From contig NZ_CP046977.1 of assembly GCF_030408455.1 (NCBI RefSeq), positions 124,001-188,000 of the forward strand: a stretch of 64,000 bases of DNA. Reading direction: 5' to 3'. This stretch comes from Corynebacterium atrinae (GTDB taxonomy: Bacteria; Actinomycetota; Actinomycetes; Mycobacteriales; Mycobacteriaceae). Below the pieces are notes generated by a model that was not told where the DNA came from, searched no databases, and worked only from the letters and a program-made list of their open reading frames with translations. The position numbers and the translations under genes are program-made. Each line of letters starts with the position of its first letter. Within the stretch, counting starts at the first letter, position 1. Shown here piece by piece: positions 20,655 through 28,904 of the stretch.

Positions 20655-21408
20655 GCTTGCGGAAGATCTGCCGTGGCGTCAGGTTAAACACCGTGGCCAC
20701 CGCCTCGAAGGCGGGGTGCACATAGATGATGTCCTTGCCGTCAAGCACGGCCTTGACGGTGGCTTCCGCCACTTGGTCAACATCCACGGTCAGCGGAGCT
20801 TCCTTATCGACGCCCGCGCTCATCTTCGTGCGCACTTGTCCCGGTCGCACAACGAGAACGTTGGCACCGCTACCCCGCAGGGCTTCGCCCAGCTGGGTGT
20901 AGAAACCGTCCATGCCGGCCTTCGAAGCGCCGTAGACGAAGTTGGAACGGCGCACGCGCACGCCCGCCACCGAGGACAAGGCGACGATGGTGCCGTGACC
21001 CTGCGCCTTGAAGCGCTGGCCCAGCAGGACGCCCACTGACACCGGGCCGGTGTAGTTGGTCTGAGCGGAGGCGACGGCTGCGGCCTGGTCCTGCCACAGC
21101 TCTTCCTGGTCACCCAGGGTGCCGAAGGCAACGATGGCGACATCGACGTCGCCGAGCGCGAAGGCCGTATCAATGACGCCCGGGTGGGAGGCAAAATCGG
21201 TGGCGTCGAAGTCGATGACTTCGACGTCGGAGGCGCCGGCCTCGCGTACCTGTGCCACGGCGGCGTCGATACGCGGGGAGTCGGCGCGGGCGGCGAGCAG
21301 GACGCGGGCAGGACCGCGGGACAGGAACTCTGCGACGATGCCGAGACCGATCTCAGAAGTGCCGCCGAGCAAAAGAATGTTCTGGGCTTGGCCCACTGCA
21401 TTAAGCAT
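20644..21408 (-). CDS. dprE2: Decaprenylphospho-ketopentose reductase DprE2
   Basis: A 254-residue SDR enzyme. The nucleotide motif is LLGGTSEIGLGI at residues 13-24, and the catalytic residues are Ser in IVALSSVAGV and YGASK (Tyr and Lys). With DprE1 it epimerises decaprenylphosphoryl-ribose to decaprenylphosphoryl-arabinose; DprE2 does the NADH-dependent reduction of the keto intermediate. The product is the only donor for Emb and AftA, encoded immediately downstream. It is 19 bases behind dprE1 with a good AAGGAGAAG-type ribosome binding site. Confidence 0.95.
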   Translation of the reverse strand: MLNAVGQAQNILLLGGTSEIGLGIVAEFLSRGPARVLLAARADSPRIDAAVAQVREAGASDVEVIDFDATDFASHPGVIDTAFALGDVDVAIVAFGTLGDQEELWQDQAAAVASAQTNYTGPVSVGVLLGQRFKAQGHGTIVALSSVAGVRVRRSNFVYGASKAGMDGFYTQLGEALRGSGANVLVVRPGQVRTKMSAGVDKEAPLTVDVDQVAEATVKAVLDGKDIIYVHPAFEAVATVFNLTPRQIFRKLPF

Positions 21409-21427
21409 GGTGAGGACTTCTCCTTAA

Positions 21428-22843
21428 TTAGTTCAGGTCCAGGCGACGCGACATATCAGACGCGAACACACCAGTGGGATCGATCTCGTTGCGGGTCTTG
21501 AGCCAACCGGCCATCCCCGGGTACATCTGGTGGAAGTTCTCCGCCGACGTACGCGATTCCTTGGCCAGGTACAGGCGGCCACCGAACTCCATGACGCGGC
21601 GATCAAGCTCATCAAGGAAGTCACCGAGCCCGCGCTTAATCGGGAAGTCCACGCACACGTTCCAGCCCGGCATCGGGTACGACAGCGGCGCACGGTTTCC
21701 CTCACCGAAGAGCTTGAACACGTTGAGCGCCGAGTAGTGGCCCGAACGCTGAATGTCACGAACGATGTCCTTGAAGGGCTCGACAGCCTCGCGCGGCACG
21801 ACGAACTGGTACTGCAGGAAACCTTTGGAACCATAGCCACGGTTCCACTCGCCGATGAGATCCAGCGGCTGATAGAACTGCGTGAGGTTTTGCACCTGGT
21901 TCTTGTACTCACCGGACTTCAACCACCACAGCTCACCGATCGCCATCATGGACAGCTTGTTCATGGTGAAGGACGGGAAAATATCCGGCACGGTGATCAG
22001 CTGCGGGGCGTTGAACTTCAGCGGGTCCTTAGCCAGCTTCGGGTTAAGCTCCTTGAGCTGATCCAGGGTGGCCAGGCTGCCGCGCGAGATGGCGGCGCGG
22101 CCGAGTCGAGGCTCCGGTGAGATGGCATCGAACCAAGCAGAAGAATAGGTGTAGTTCTTCTCCGAGCCGTCGGAGTGGAACTCCACGGTCTCATCCAGGT
22201 TGGCGGTGAGATCACCATCAGCGATGAAGTAGGCGGTCTCCGTGCGCGTCATATTGATGGTGGCGCGCAGGATGATGCCGGTCAGGCCCATGCCGCCGAC
22301 GGTCGCCCAGAACAGCGTGCCGTCCGGGTCGTCCGCGGAGCCTTCCGGCTCGAGGTGAAGGATGCGACCATCGGCCACGAGCAGCTCCATCGAGGCCACG
22401 TGATCACCGAAGGAGCCAGCAGAGTGGTGGTTCTTGCCGTGGATGTCGGGACCGATGGCTCCACCAATGGTCACTTGGCGGGTGCCCGGCAGTACCGGAA
22501 CCCACAGGCCATAGGGGAGGGCAGCCTTCATCAGCTGGTCAAGGGTCACGCCACCATCGACATCGACGGTCGCGGTATCCGGATCAATGGAGTGGATCCG
22601 GTTGAGAGCCTGGATATCGACAACCAGGCCACCAGCGTTTTGGGCGGGGTCGCCGTAGGAGCGGCCCATGCCGCGAGCAATGACGCCGCGGCGGAGGTGG
22701 AGGGGCTTGTCAGAGTTGTCGTCAGCAACCTGCTTGACGGCGCTGACGATGGTCTCGACGTCCGGGGTCGAAAGGACATGGGCGGTGGTAGCCGCCGTTC
22801 GACCCCAGCCGGAGAGGGACTGTTCTGTGGTGTGGAGTTCCAT
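21428..22843 (-). CDS. dprE1: Decaprenylphosphoryl-ribose 2'-oxidase DprE1
   Basis: A 471-residue FAD flavoprotein. The FAD-binding half includes RGMGRSYGD and [20 protein letters not shown], with the conserved IHGKNHH. In the C-terminal half Cys397 lies in [11 protein letters not shown] and Lys428 in LYLAKES; these correspond, with a constant shift of ten, to Cys387 and Lys418 of the Mycobacterium tuberculosis enzyme. It oxidises the 2'-hydroxyl of decaprenylphosphoryl-ribose. First gene of the dprE1-dprE2-aftA run. The gene is preceded by about 700 bases without convincing coding sequence. Confidence 0.96.
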   Translation of the reverse strand: MELHTTEQSLSGWGRTAATTAHVLSTPDVETIVSAVKQVADDNSDKPLHLRRGVIARGMGRSYGDPAQNAGGLVVDIQALNRIHSIDPDTATVDVDGGVTLDQLMKAALPYGLWVPVLPGTRQVTIGGAIGPDIHGKNHHSAGSFGDHVASMELLVADGRILHLEPEGSADDPDGTLFWATVGGMGLTGIILRATINMTRTETAYFIADGDLTANLDETVEFHSDGSEKNYTYSSAWFDAISPEPRLGRAAISRGSLATLDQLKELNPKLAKDPLKFNAPQLITVPDIFPSFTMNKLSMMAIGELWWLKSGEYKNQVQNLTQFYQPLDLIGEWNRGYGSKGFLQYQFVVPREAVEPFKDIVRDIQRSGHYSALNVFKLFGEGNRAPLSYPMPGWNVCVDFPIKRGLGDFLDELDRRVMEFGGRLYLAKESRTSAENFHQMYPGMAGWLKTRNEIDPTGVFASDMSRRLDLN

Positions 22844-23547
22844 CTTCCAATTCTTCTGTCGACGGATAAAAACACGAATGAATGCACCTCGAGCCTACCC
22901 GCGCGGGCCTAGCCGCCCCCAGAGCAAGCACTGGGGAAAAGCTGTGATCCTTAGCCGACTGCGACCTCAAAAGGATGGTTGGTCACCTTTCTGCCCGGCG
23001 TGTCGTCACAAGAGAGTGAGGGCCGCCACTGGCAGGTACCCGACCTGCGCCTTATCGACGTCCGTGGGGCCAGCGTTAACACATGGGCTCCAACTTGGCG
23101 AGAATTTCACAAAAATCGGGCGTGTGTAACGTTCCCTGCTTGCTTTTCGATTCGCAATACCCTATTCTGTGACTCAAGCGAAACGAGTCAGCGGCATCAA
23201 CATTGGCGCCCGAAACTTGCGGCAGCCGAATGCATATTATGCGCGCTCGTTTTAGCCCAGCCATGTTAGAGCTTGGCATCTGGCCTGCGGATTTATTTCT
23301 GCGGGCCTTTTGCTTACCCCCGATCGGGGGTAGTTGCCGGGGCTTTTCATGCAACTATTTCATAACGATGGGGCGCGCCGAATCGGCGTTTGACGTTTGA
23401 AAACAGTACGGAACGAGTACTTTCCGTGGCTTGAATCACGGAACCTGAGCGCTTCCTGCATTTGCCCTCGCCGCGGAAAGTTTGCGATAGTATAGCCACG
23501 GAGCAAGTCAGAAGGCTTGTTCAAAACACTACGAAAGGGCTACTAAC
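22844..23547. other. 704-base non-coding region between dprE1 and the first small acidic protein
   Basis: No open frame here has coding character; the longest ones give Cys-rich, low-complexity products with no resemblance to a family. It must hold the dprE1 promoter and the promoter of the 40-residue protein (a TAGTAT-like -10 is near 23487). It is less GC-rich than its flanks and includes an 18-base perfect palindrome at 23315-23332. An untranslated RNA is possible but I cannot show one. Confidence 0.5.
23315..23332. promoter_or_regulatory. 18-base perfect palindrome TACCCCCGATCGGGGGTA
   Basis: A perfect dyad with centre GATC lies in the long gap, about 215 bases before the small-protein gene. 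It could be a repressor or activator site or a strong hairpin. There is no T-run after it, so it is not an ordinary terminator. Confidence 0.5.
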
Positions 23548-23670
23548 ATGGCTACCCTCATCGAGAACCTCTTCACCAACGCCGGCAAGGTCATCTTCGA
23601 CACCCTCGAGGCTCTGTACGGCGCCCTCAACGGTGGCATCACCACCCTTTCCTCTGACGTCTTCAACTAA
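23548..23670 (+). CDS. 40-residue acidic amphipathic protein, probable cell-wall channel (PorA-like)
   Basis: The frame starts with ATG after an AAAGG ribosome binding site and encodes only 40 residues, beginning MATLIENLFTNAGKVIFDTL and ending SSDVFN. It has no signal peptide and no Cys, and a net charge of about -3. Hydrophobic residues recur every three or four positions, so the chain would form one amphipathic helix. This fits the corynebacterial PorA/PorH channel peptides of the mycolic-acid outer membrane; the Corynebacterium jeikeium PorA is also 40 residues. Assignment is by size, charge, pattern and a strong own terminator, not by clear sequence identity. Confidence 0.6.
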   Translation: MATLIENLFTNAGKVIFDTLEALYGALNGGITTLSSDVFN

Positions 23671-23716
23671 GAAGAACTAGGAAAGCGCTCATCCCTCCGG
23701 GGATAGCACTGAATTA

Positions 23717-23743
23717 CCCCAGGCTTTACGCCTGGGGTTTTTT
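23717..23743 (+). terminator. Rho-independent terminator after the 40-residue protein
   Basis: CCCCAGGC (23717-23724) pairs with GCCTGGGG (23730-23737) around a five-base loop, followed directly by six T. A textbook intrinsic terminator 47 bases after the stop codon, so the small gene is a single-gene transcript. Confidence 0.9.
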
Positions 23744-24061
23744 CATGTCTACATCCGTTTCGAGAAACCACTGTTCACAGCCCCTCAATCGCGGAAGAAT
23801 AGCTCCCACACAGCAATGATGTGGGAACCATCTATCCGGAAGGCCCCGCCGTCGCTCGACTCAGCCGCGGCGGCGACGCCGAGGGCCCGGCAGGACGCTG
23901 AACTGCAGCGTTGCCAGGATATTCACATTAGGCCCTCTTCATGCGGGAATGCCTCAGATCGTCGTTTTAGCCATTGCGGGGTCTGACTTCGCTTGGCATT
24001 ATGGCGTCCAAGGGGCAGATCGAAAGAGCTGCCCGAAGAGATAAGAGAGAGGAACATGCCC
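23744..24061. other. Non-coding stretch before the second small protein
   Basis: About 320 bases with no convincing frame on either strand. It should carry the promoter and 5' leader of the second small acidic protein, and it ends in the purine-rich ribosome binding site AGAGAGAGGA. Nothing else is evident. Confidence 0.45.
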
Positions 24062-24205
24062 ATGTTTATTGTCGATCTGTTCAAGGCCACCGCAGATGCC
24101 CTGCGCGGCGGCTTCGATGTCGCAGCCGGTTCCGCACGTGGCACATTCAGCGTCGTTGGCGACTACGTGCAGGATCTGGTTGGCATCGCCACTTCTTCGT
24201 ACTAA
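24062..24205 (+). CDS. 47-residue acidic protein, probable second cell-wall channel peptide
   Basis: A short frame beginning MFIVDLFKATADALRGGF and ending VGIATSSY. The ATG at 24062 is preferred over the in-frame ATG at 24056 because AGAGGA is eight bases from the former and only two from the latter. Like the 40-residue protein it lacks a signal peptide and Cys, is acidic and amphipathic, and has its own terminator. A PorA/PorH-type channel subunit is the likeliest role. The two proteins share little sequence beyond an N-terminal LF and the spacing of Asp residues, so they could be partners of a hetero-oligomer. Confidence 0.55.
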   Translation: MFIVDLFKATADALRGGFDVAAGSARGTFSVVGDYVQDLVGIATSSY

Positions 24206-24231
24206 CCACTACGAAGCGGCAAGCTAATCTC

Positions 24232-24270
24232 GCAGGGCCCCGCATCCTTTCAAAGGATGTGGGGCCCTGC
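24232..24270. terminator. Bidirectional terminator hairpin
   Basis: GCAGGGCCCC at 24232-24241 pairs with GGGGCCCTGC at 24261-24270, and the inner CATCCTTT/AAAGGATG arms continue the stem. The near-perfect dyad of 39 bases lies between the small acidic protein gene and the convergent hypothetical gene. Confidence 0.8.
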
Positions 24271-24287
24271 ATTGTGTTTGGGCGGCC

Positions 24288-24539
24288 CTAGATATCCAAG
24301 ATTTCTCGGATTCCCGCGGGCAGTTGCTCTTGGCTCGTGATCTCGGGCTGGCCCGACTCCGCGTACTCCCGCAGCAGCCGATAGACGGTGCCGCGTTCGT
24401 GACTATCCAGGATGGGCAGTTCCTGCGCCAGCATCCGAGTCATGAGATCGTTGAGGGGGAGATTGGTTTCTTCGGCGGCGATGAAACGGCCCTCGTACTG
24501 GTCCTTCTCGGGGTCAAAGCCCTTGTTTCTTCCGAACAT
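24288..24539 (-). CDS. Conserved hypothetical protein
   Basis: An 83-residue soluble protein, MFGRNKGFDPEKDQYEGRF at the start, rich in Glu and Asp and without recognisable domain. I do not know a function. The start at 24539 rather than an upstream ATG at 24572 is supported by TACCCT seven bases before it, the leaderless pattern used by the neighbouring genes. It is divergent from the membrane protein gene at 24571. Confidence 0.6.
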   Translation of the reverse strand: MFGRNKGFDPEKDQYEGRFIAAEETNLPLNDLMTRMLAQELPILDSHERGTVYRLLREYAESGQPEITSQEQLPAGIREILDI

Positions 24540-24570
24540 AACCACCAGGGTAGCCGCTAGGATGAAGGCC
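24540..24570. promoter_or_regulatory. Divergent leaderless promoter pair
   Basis: On the minus strand TACCCT (24552-24547) is seven bases from the ATG at 24539; on the plus strand TAGGAT (24558-24563) is seven bases from the ATG at 24571. The two -10 boxes are separated by only five bases, so RNA polymerase could hardly occupy both at once. Confidence 0.6.
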
Positions 24571-25077
24571 ATGACTGACTACTACAGCCTCGATGACACC
24601 TTGGCCGGGCGCGTAGCGCAAGCAAGTGTCGTGGGCGCCATCGTGTCTTTGCCTGACTACATCGAATCGAAGTTCCTCCGCTTTCTTGTTGGCACCGGCA
24701 TTCTCACTGTTGGTATGGCTTCGGTAGCTGTCCTCAACGCGATTGATGATGACCCGGACAACGATCTTGCCGTCGTCGCAGATAATCTGCGCCGTTCGAT
24801 TGGGGATATTGGAAAAGCTGCAGGCCCCGAGTGGGAATTCGAGGCCGGTGACTTTAGCGTCGATTCCCCAGCTCGTACGTGGCTGATTATTGGCGGGGTT
24901 GGTGTCGTTACCGCGGGACTAGTCAAGTTGGATGGCATGGTGCAGCGCCGCATGGTCAAGGGCCTGCGCAATCGCGGATTCAAGCGCCCCAACACGGTCC
25001 TCGGAGCGATCGCAGGCGTGAGTGTTTTCGCCCTTTCAGAGGTCACTCATCGCCAACGCCTCGAGCTCGCGGAGTGA
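24571..25077 (+). CDS. Hypothetical membrane protein
   Basis: A 168-residue protein of unknown function with a hydrophobic segment near residues 30-55 (FLRFLVGTGILTVGMASVAV) and others near 105-122 and 145-160. I recognise no catalytic motif. Start chosen by the TAGGAT-N7-ATG arrangement. Its TGA overlaps the GTG of the next gene (GTGA), so the two are probably translationally coupled. Confidence 0.65.
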   Translation: MTDYYSLDDTLAGRVAQASVVGAIVSLPDYIESKFLRFLVGTGILTVGMASVAVLNAIDDDPDNDLAVVADNLRRSIGDIGKAAGPEWEFEAGDFSVDSPARTWLIIGGVGVVTAGLVKLDGMVQRRMVKGLRNRGFKRPNTVLGAIAGVSVFALSEVTHRQRLELAE

Positions 25078-25577
25078 CTGTGGAGCACCCGCTGATCGCG
25101 GTCGTCGATACCCAGCCCGACTGCACCGTCGTCTGGCACGTGCACACCTCCCCGGACGGGCCCTCCGCCTCCGGGACACTAGCGGGCGCGTGGATTCTGG
25201 GCAGTGGCTTCGTCGATCCCGACCGCCTCGGCGACCTCACTGCCAGCGCTTATATCCTAGACACCGCTCGTCCGCTCACTGAGCTTGTTAGCGCCCTCCT
25301 CGCCGCCGTCGCCGAAATCAAGGCGGCGGTAGCCGCCGCCAAGGAGACCAACCCGAAGCTGACGGCGCCGGTGTGGGCGGTCCCGTCGGGGACCGTGGAC
25401 GTCGATAAGCTGCGGGACGCCTACCGAGGGGAACCGCTCGCGGAAAACGCCTGGATCTATGCGACGGCCGTCGCCGAGCTGGTTGAGGCGTGGCACACGA
25501 TCGAAGGGCAGCGCCGATCCCGGAAATTCTTGCAGGAGGCGCTGGGGGCGGAAACGCGCCCGTTCCCGCTGCCATAG
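25074..25577 (+). CDS. Conserved hypothetical protein
   Basis: A 167-residue soluble protein that I do not recognise. It begins with an alternating strand pattern (HPLIAVVDTQPDCTVVWHVH) and has an Ala-rich helix in the middle. The GTG at 25074 overlaps the upstream stop; GTG at 25080 is an alternative. Position between a membrane protein and the pRiA4b ORF-3-type gene gives no clear functional clue. Confidence 0.6.
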   Translation: MTVEHPLIAVVDTQPDCTVVWHVHTSPDGPSASGTLAGAWILGSGFVDPDRLGDLTASAYILDTARPLTELVSALLAAVAEIKAAVAAAKETNPKLTAPVWAVPSGTVDVDKLRDAYRGEPLAENAWIYATAVAELVEAWHTIEGQRRSRKFLQEALGAETRPFPLP

Positions 25578-25618
25578 GATTCTGCGCGGCGGGCAGGCTT
25601 CTCGCTACCCTGGAAAGC

Positions 25619-26497
25619 ATGTCCAGTAACGGTGCCGCCAACGTCGTCGTCGATCTGGCGACCGCCCGACAGCGCCGCCAGCGAACCGACCGCACCATCA
25701 TCCTCCGCGCCTCCAATATCCGAGCCGACGCCGAAGTCCACCGTCACATCGGGGTCAACGATGGGCTCCACCTCGCCGATTTGCATGAGATTCTGGTCAC
25801 CACTTTCGGCCTCGGGGAGGAAGTCGGCGCAACACCGTGGCACTTCAGCCGGGCGGGCCAGCGCGAAGAGCGAATCGACGCCGCCGATGCAATCCACACC
25901 CATCTACGCGGGGAAGGCGACACCCTTGCCTACTACTGGGGCCTGTGGGTCATCGAGATCTCCGCCATCGAGTCCTACCCACGCGACGCCGGCACCCCCC
26001 GAGCACTGTGCGTCGGAGGCTCCGGCTCCTTCGGCGGGCAGGACTTCGACCTCGCCGACATCAACGCGCAACTGACCGGCACCACCACCATCCGCGAGGT
26101 CCTCGCCGCAACGAATGCCGATGTCAGAAGCCTCATCGACCGCAGTGGCATCTTCGACTTCGTGCCCCTCCTGCAGGCCCTCGACCTCACCCGACCGGGC
26201 ACATTGCCCGCCGACGTCTCCGCCGTCCTCGACCGATTGCCCGTTGAAACCGACCCCATGGAACGCGACGCCTTCTGGGCCATCGTCCTCGCCCTGGCCT
26301 GCATGGGTGACGAGGCAATATCGAACCACGTCCTCGAAGCCACCATGGGTGGACTCGGCTGGCCCCTCGATGGACCCGCCACCCGCGCCGCCTGCGTCGA
26401 GTCGCTGCGCCTGCTTTCCGACGTCGGCGGATACGGCACCGACGCCCTCTCACCCGTCGACCGCCTCGACTTCTATCGCGAACTCCTTAGAGTCTGA
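25619..26497 (+). CDS. Plasmid pRiA4b ORF-3-like family protein
   Basis: A 292-residue protein. The first half carries IILRASNIRADAEVHRHIGV, then LADLHEILVTTFGLGEEVGATPWHF, the signature of the pRiA4b ORF-3/IS1096 TnpR-like fold, whose biochemical role is unknown. The second half (residues about 165-290) is a helical domain. The family name comes from mobile elements, but no transposase or inverted repeats are near, so here it looks like a resident gene. TACCCT is seven bases before its ATG. Confidence 0.7.
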   Translation: MSSNGAANVVVDLATARQRRQRTDRTIILRASNIRADAEVHRHIGVNDGLHLADLHEILVTTFGLGEEVGATPWHFSRAGQREERIDAADAIHTHLRGEGDTLAYYWGLWVIEISAIESYPRDAGTPRALCVGGSGSFGGQDFDLADINAQLTGTTTIREVLAATNADVRSLIDRSGIFDFVPLLQALDLTRPGTLPADVSAVLDRLPVETDPMERDAFWAIVLALACMGDEAISNHVLEATMGGLGWPLDGPATRAACVESLRLLSDVGGYGTDALSPVDRLDFYRELLRV

Positions 26498-26524
26498 CAC
26501 CTTCTCCGGGTAGGGTGTTGTCTC

Positions 26525-26977
26525 GTGTCTAACCCCTCGAACGTGTCAGCCTCCGCCCCCGCAGCCGCCGCCGCTGCCGAGGAGAAGGATCTGAAAACCC
26601 AGGCCGTCCGCTTCATCATCTCCGGTGGCATCTCCGCCGTCGTCGACCTCGGCCTCACCTGGATCCTCCAGGTATTCTTCGGTGCCGGTCCGGTTCTGGC
26701 GCGTTCCGTCGGCTTCATCTTCGGCACCATCACGGCCTACCTGATCAACCGCCGCTGGACTTTCCAAGCCGCGCCCTCATCCAAGCGCTTCTTCATGGTC
26801 GCCGCTTTGTACACCGTGACCTACTTCGTCAACGTCGGCCTGCACGCCGGCTTCTACCGCCTGTTCACCAGCTGGGACTGGGGCTCCACCCTGGCGATCG
26901 TCGTGGCCTTCCTCATCGCCCAAGGCACCGCCACCGTGATCAACTTCGTGGTGCAGCGGCTGTTCATTTTTAAGTAG
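26525..26977 (+). CDS. GtrA family membrane protein
   Basis: A 150-residue protein with four membrane segments, starting after an Ala-rich leader of about 25 residues. AVRFIISGGISAVVDLGLTW-like and GTITAYLINRRWTF segments are the GtrA hallmarks. GtrA proteins are thought to flip or deliver polyprenyl-phosphate sugars across the membrane. Located beside arabinogalactan genes, it is a reasonable candidate for handling a decaprenyl-linked sugar, which is inference. The GTG start is eight bases from TAGGGT. It is convergent with glfT1, with two bases between stops. Confidence 0.85.
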   Translation: MSNPSNVSASAPAAAAAAEEKDLKTQAVRFIISGGISAVVDLGLTWILQVFFGAGPVLARSVGFIFGTITAYLINRRWTFQAAPSSKRFFMVAALYTVTYFVNVGLHAGFYRLFTSWDWGSTLAIVVAFLIAQGTATVINFVVQRLFIFK

Positions 26978-26979
26978 GT

Positions 26980-27906
26980 CTATTGCCTCTCCGGCCGAGT
27001 AAATTTCTCATTGCGGCCCTGCCGATGCAACCGCAGCCACTCTAGGAAAGCCCTCGGGTCCCGCTCCTGCACGAGGAAAAACCACCCGAACCGCGCATAC
27101 TCCTGCGGCAACAACCTCCGCATGCCCGGCTGCGACATGATGTACCCCCGGTTGCGATACGTGAAATAGCGCTTGACCTCATTGTCCGGATACTGCGTGT
27201 GCATCCGCCCACCCAAGATCGGCCGGAACTCATCCGAGCCATCCGGGTGCAGATATGCCGTCGTCAACGCCGTGCCGAACTCCAAACCGGAGCGGACGAG
27301 ACGGCGGTGATACTCCACCTCATCACCACGAATGAACAGCCGATAGTCCGGCACACCAATGATCTCCATCGCCCGGGCACTGATCAACGCTCCGTTAAAC
27401 AAACTCGCAATACCCGGCAGGAAGTCCCCCTCCAACTCACTCCGCCGACGGCGCCACACCAAGCCCTGCCGCAGCGGAAACGCCAAACGATCCGGGTCGT
27501 CGATGTTGCAGACCACCGGTGAGATTTCGTGCAGGCCGTGGGCCTCGGCGACGTCGTAAAGCGTGGCCAAGACAGTGCCGTCCGCCGGACGGCCATCATC
27601 ATCTGCACACCAAATTGCCTCCGCGCCCAGCGCGAGCGCCGACAAAAACCCATAAGCAAAGCCACCCGCGCCGCCCAAGTTGGCCCGGCTGGGCAGATAC
27701 ACAGCCCGGTCACCGGCCAGTTCGCTCACCAGCTTTTCGACGGCCGCCTCGCAGCCATTGTCCACCACAATCACCCACTCAACCGGGTGAGTCTGGTTTA
27801 CCACCTGCTCCAACGATGCCCGGAGCAAATCGACGCGCCTGTGCGTCACAATCACCGCCGCCGTCGAACCGGAACGAGACAAAGGGAGAATGGCAGCGTG
27901 AGGCAT
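26980..27906 (-). CDS. glfT1: Galactofuranosyltransferase GlfT1
   Basis: A 308-residue family-2-type glycosyltransferase. The nucleotide-sugar motif VVDN is at residues 47-50 and the metal-binding DDD at 102-104 (IWCADDDGRPADG). FIRGDEVEYHRRLVRSG is the downstream acceptor-side motif seen in GlfT proteins. GlfT1 adds the first galactofuranose residues to the rhamnosyl linker of arabinogalactan. In Mycobacterium tuberculosis the orthologue lies between the wzt and wzm genes; here it is downstream of both, with a foreign-looking gene between. An AAGGAAC ribosome binding site precedes the ATG. Confidence 0.88.
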   Translation of the reverse strand: MPHAAILPLSRSGSTAAVIVTHRRVDLLRASLEQVVNQTHPVEWVIVVDNGCEAAVEKLVSELAGDRAVYLPSRANLGGAGGFAYGFLSALALGAEAIWCADDDGRPADGTVLATLYDVAEAHGLHEISPVVCNIDDPDRLAFPLRQGLVWRRRRSELEGDFLPGIASLFNGALISARAMEIIGVPDYRLFIRGDEVEYHRRLVRSGLEFGTALTTAYLHPDGSDEFRPILGGRMHTQYPDNEVKRYFTYRNRGYIMSQPGMRRLLPQEYARFGWFFLVQERDPRAFLEWLRLHRQGRNEKFTRPERQ

Positions 27907-27911
27907 GTTCC

Positions 27912-28856
27912 TTATTGTGCCATCCCAAGCTCTAATGGTCCGTTTCTCATGTACGTTTCGTGCCACACCCACACTGGACTCGTCTCCGAAGACAACGGCG
28001 CCGGATGGCGATGAGCTGCCGCGACAATCTGCTCCACCACCTTATCCAGGTGATACATCACGCAACTGCCCGAATAGCGCAGCACCCGATAGCCCTGCCG
28101 CGTCACCAGATTCTGCTTCCACCGATCCCGGACGAACGTCTCCTGGAACTCTGCCGAATGGTAAGCGTAACCATCGATCTCCACGATGATCTTGGACTTC
28201 TCGATCACCCCGTCAAAGAAGTACCCGCCGATCTGCGGATTCTGCACCACCTTCAGCCCGTGGCGCCGCAGCTCGCGGAAAACCTGCTGCTCTGGCAGGC
28301 TATCCGCCCCGATAGCCGCTTGATTTATCAGAGACCTGAGTTTCTCCGGCACCCTCGGGAAGCCGCGCAGATCCTCTTCCAGCTTCTGCTTCCCCTTCCG
28401 CGTCGAATACGCCGACTCCAGAAAATCCAGGAGCTTATCCTCCTCCACCTCCCCCAAAGCATCCGCCACCGCTACCGCCGGCGGAGTGATGCTGAGGCCC
28501 CTATGCTCTTCGAACTCGACCTGACGGCGCCTTTTCACCGTGATCAGCGAATTCGAATGATTCGAATCTTCCGGCCGCACGATCCCGACGATCGGCCGCG
28601 TCAACGGAGCTTCCGTCAGCAACTCGATCACCGTCCGGCCAGTGAAAATGAGATGGGGCCGCCGATAGCGCAACGCCTGCAACAGGAGTGTCCCCTCGGG
28701 CTTCGACGTCGTGAAAACACCCCGCTCGACGCGAAACATCTGGCCCTCGGCGACCAAACGATGCACCTGATGCCTGCTCACCCCATTGTCGACCATCAGC
28801 TTCAAGCTAACGACTCGGCCAGGCTCCAGCGGCTTCCGAAAGTGACTTGTCCCCAT
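27912..28856 (-). CDS. AbiEi-like winged helix plus DUF559/Vsr-like nuclease-fold protein
   Basis: A 314-residue protein. The N-terminal part (residues about 15-60, GVSRHQVHRLVAEGQMFRVE) is an AbiEi-antitoxin-like winged helix. The C-terminal part (about 205-300) resembles DUF559, a Vsr/PD-(D/E)XK fold, with YFFDGVIEKSKIIVEIDGYA supplying the D...ExK-type acidic and Lys residues and WKQNLVTRQGYRVLRYS after it. Such proteins are common and variable in actinobacteria and their role is unknown; DNA cleavage or binding is inferred. It has its own ribosome binding site (GGGGGAAG) and splits wzm-wzt from glfT1. Confidence 0.7.
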   Translation of the reverse strand: MGTSHFRKPLEPGRVVSLKLMVDNGVSRHQVHRLVAEGQMFRVERGVFTTSKPEGTLLLQALRYRRPHLIFTGRTVIELLTEAPLTRPIVGIVRPEDSNHSNSLITVKRRRQVEFEEHRGLSITPPAVAVADALGEVEEDKLLDFLESAYSTRKGKQKLEEDLRGFPRVPEKLRSLINQAAIGADSLPEQQVFRELRRHGLKVVQNPQIGGYFFDGVIEKSKIIVEIDGYAYHSAEFQETFVRDRWKQNLVTRQGYRVLRYSGSCVMYHLDKVVEQIVAAAHRHPAPLSSETSPVWVWHETYMRNGPLELGMAQ

Positions 28857-28904
28857 GAGTCTTCCCCCTTGGGGATCACCCTAAGCGACGGTGGGCTGGG
28901 GAGC

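Noticed and set aside
22979..23269. 96-codon frame in the dprE1/small-protein gap
   Set aside because: Cys- and Arg-rich product, no ribosome binding site and no family pattern; treated as non-coding.
23076..23354. 92-codon minus-strand frame in the same gap
   Set aside because: No ribosome binding site, odd composition, overlaps the palindrome.
25619..26497. Insertion-sequence origin of the pRiA4b ORF-3/TnpR-like gene
   Set aside because: No transposase, terminal inverted repeats or target duplications nearby; the gene has a normal promoter.
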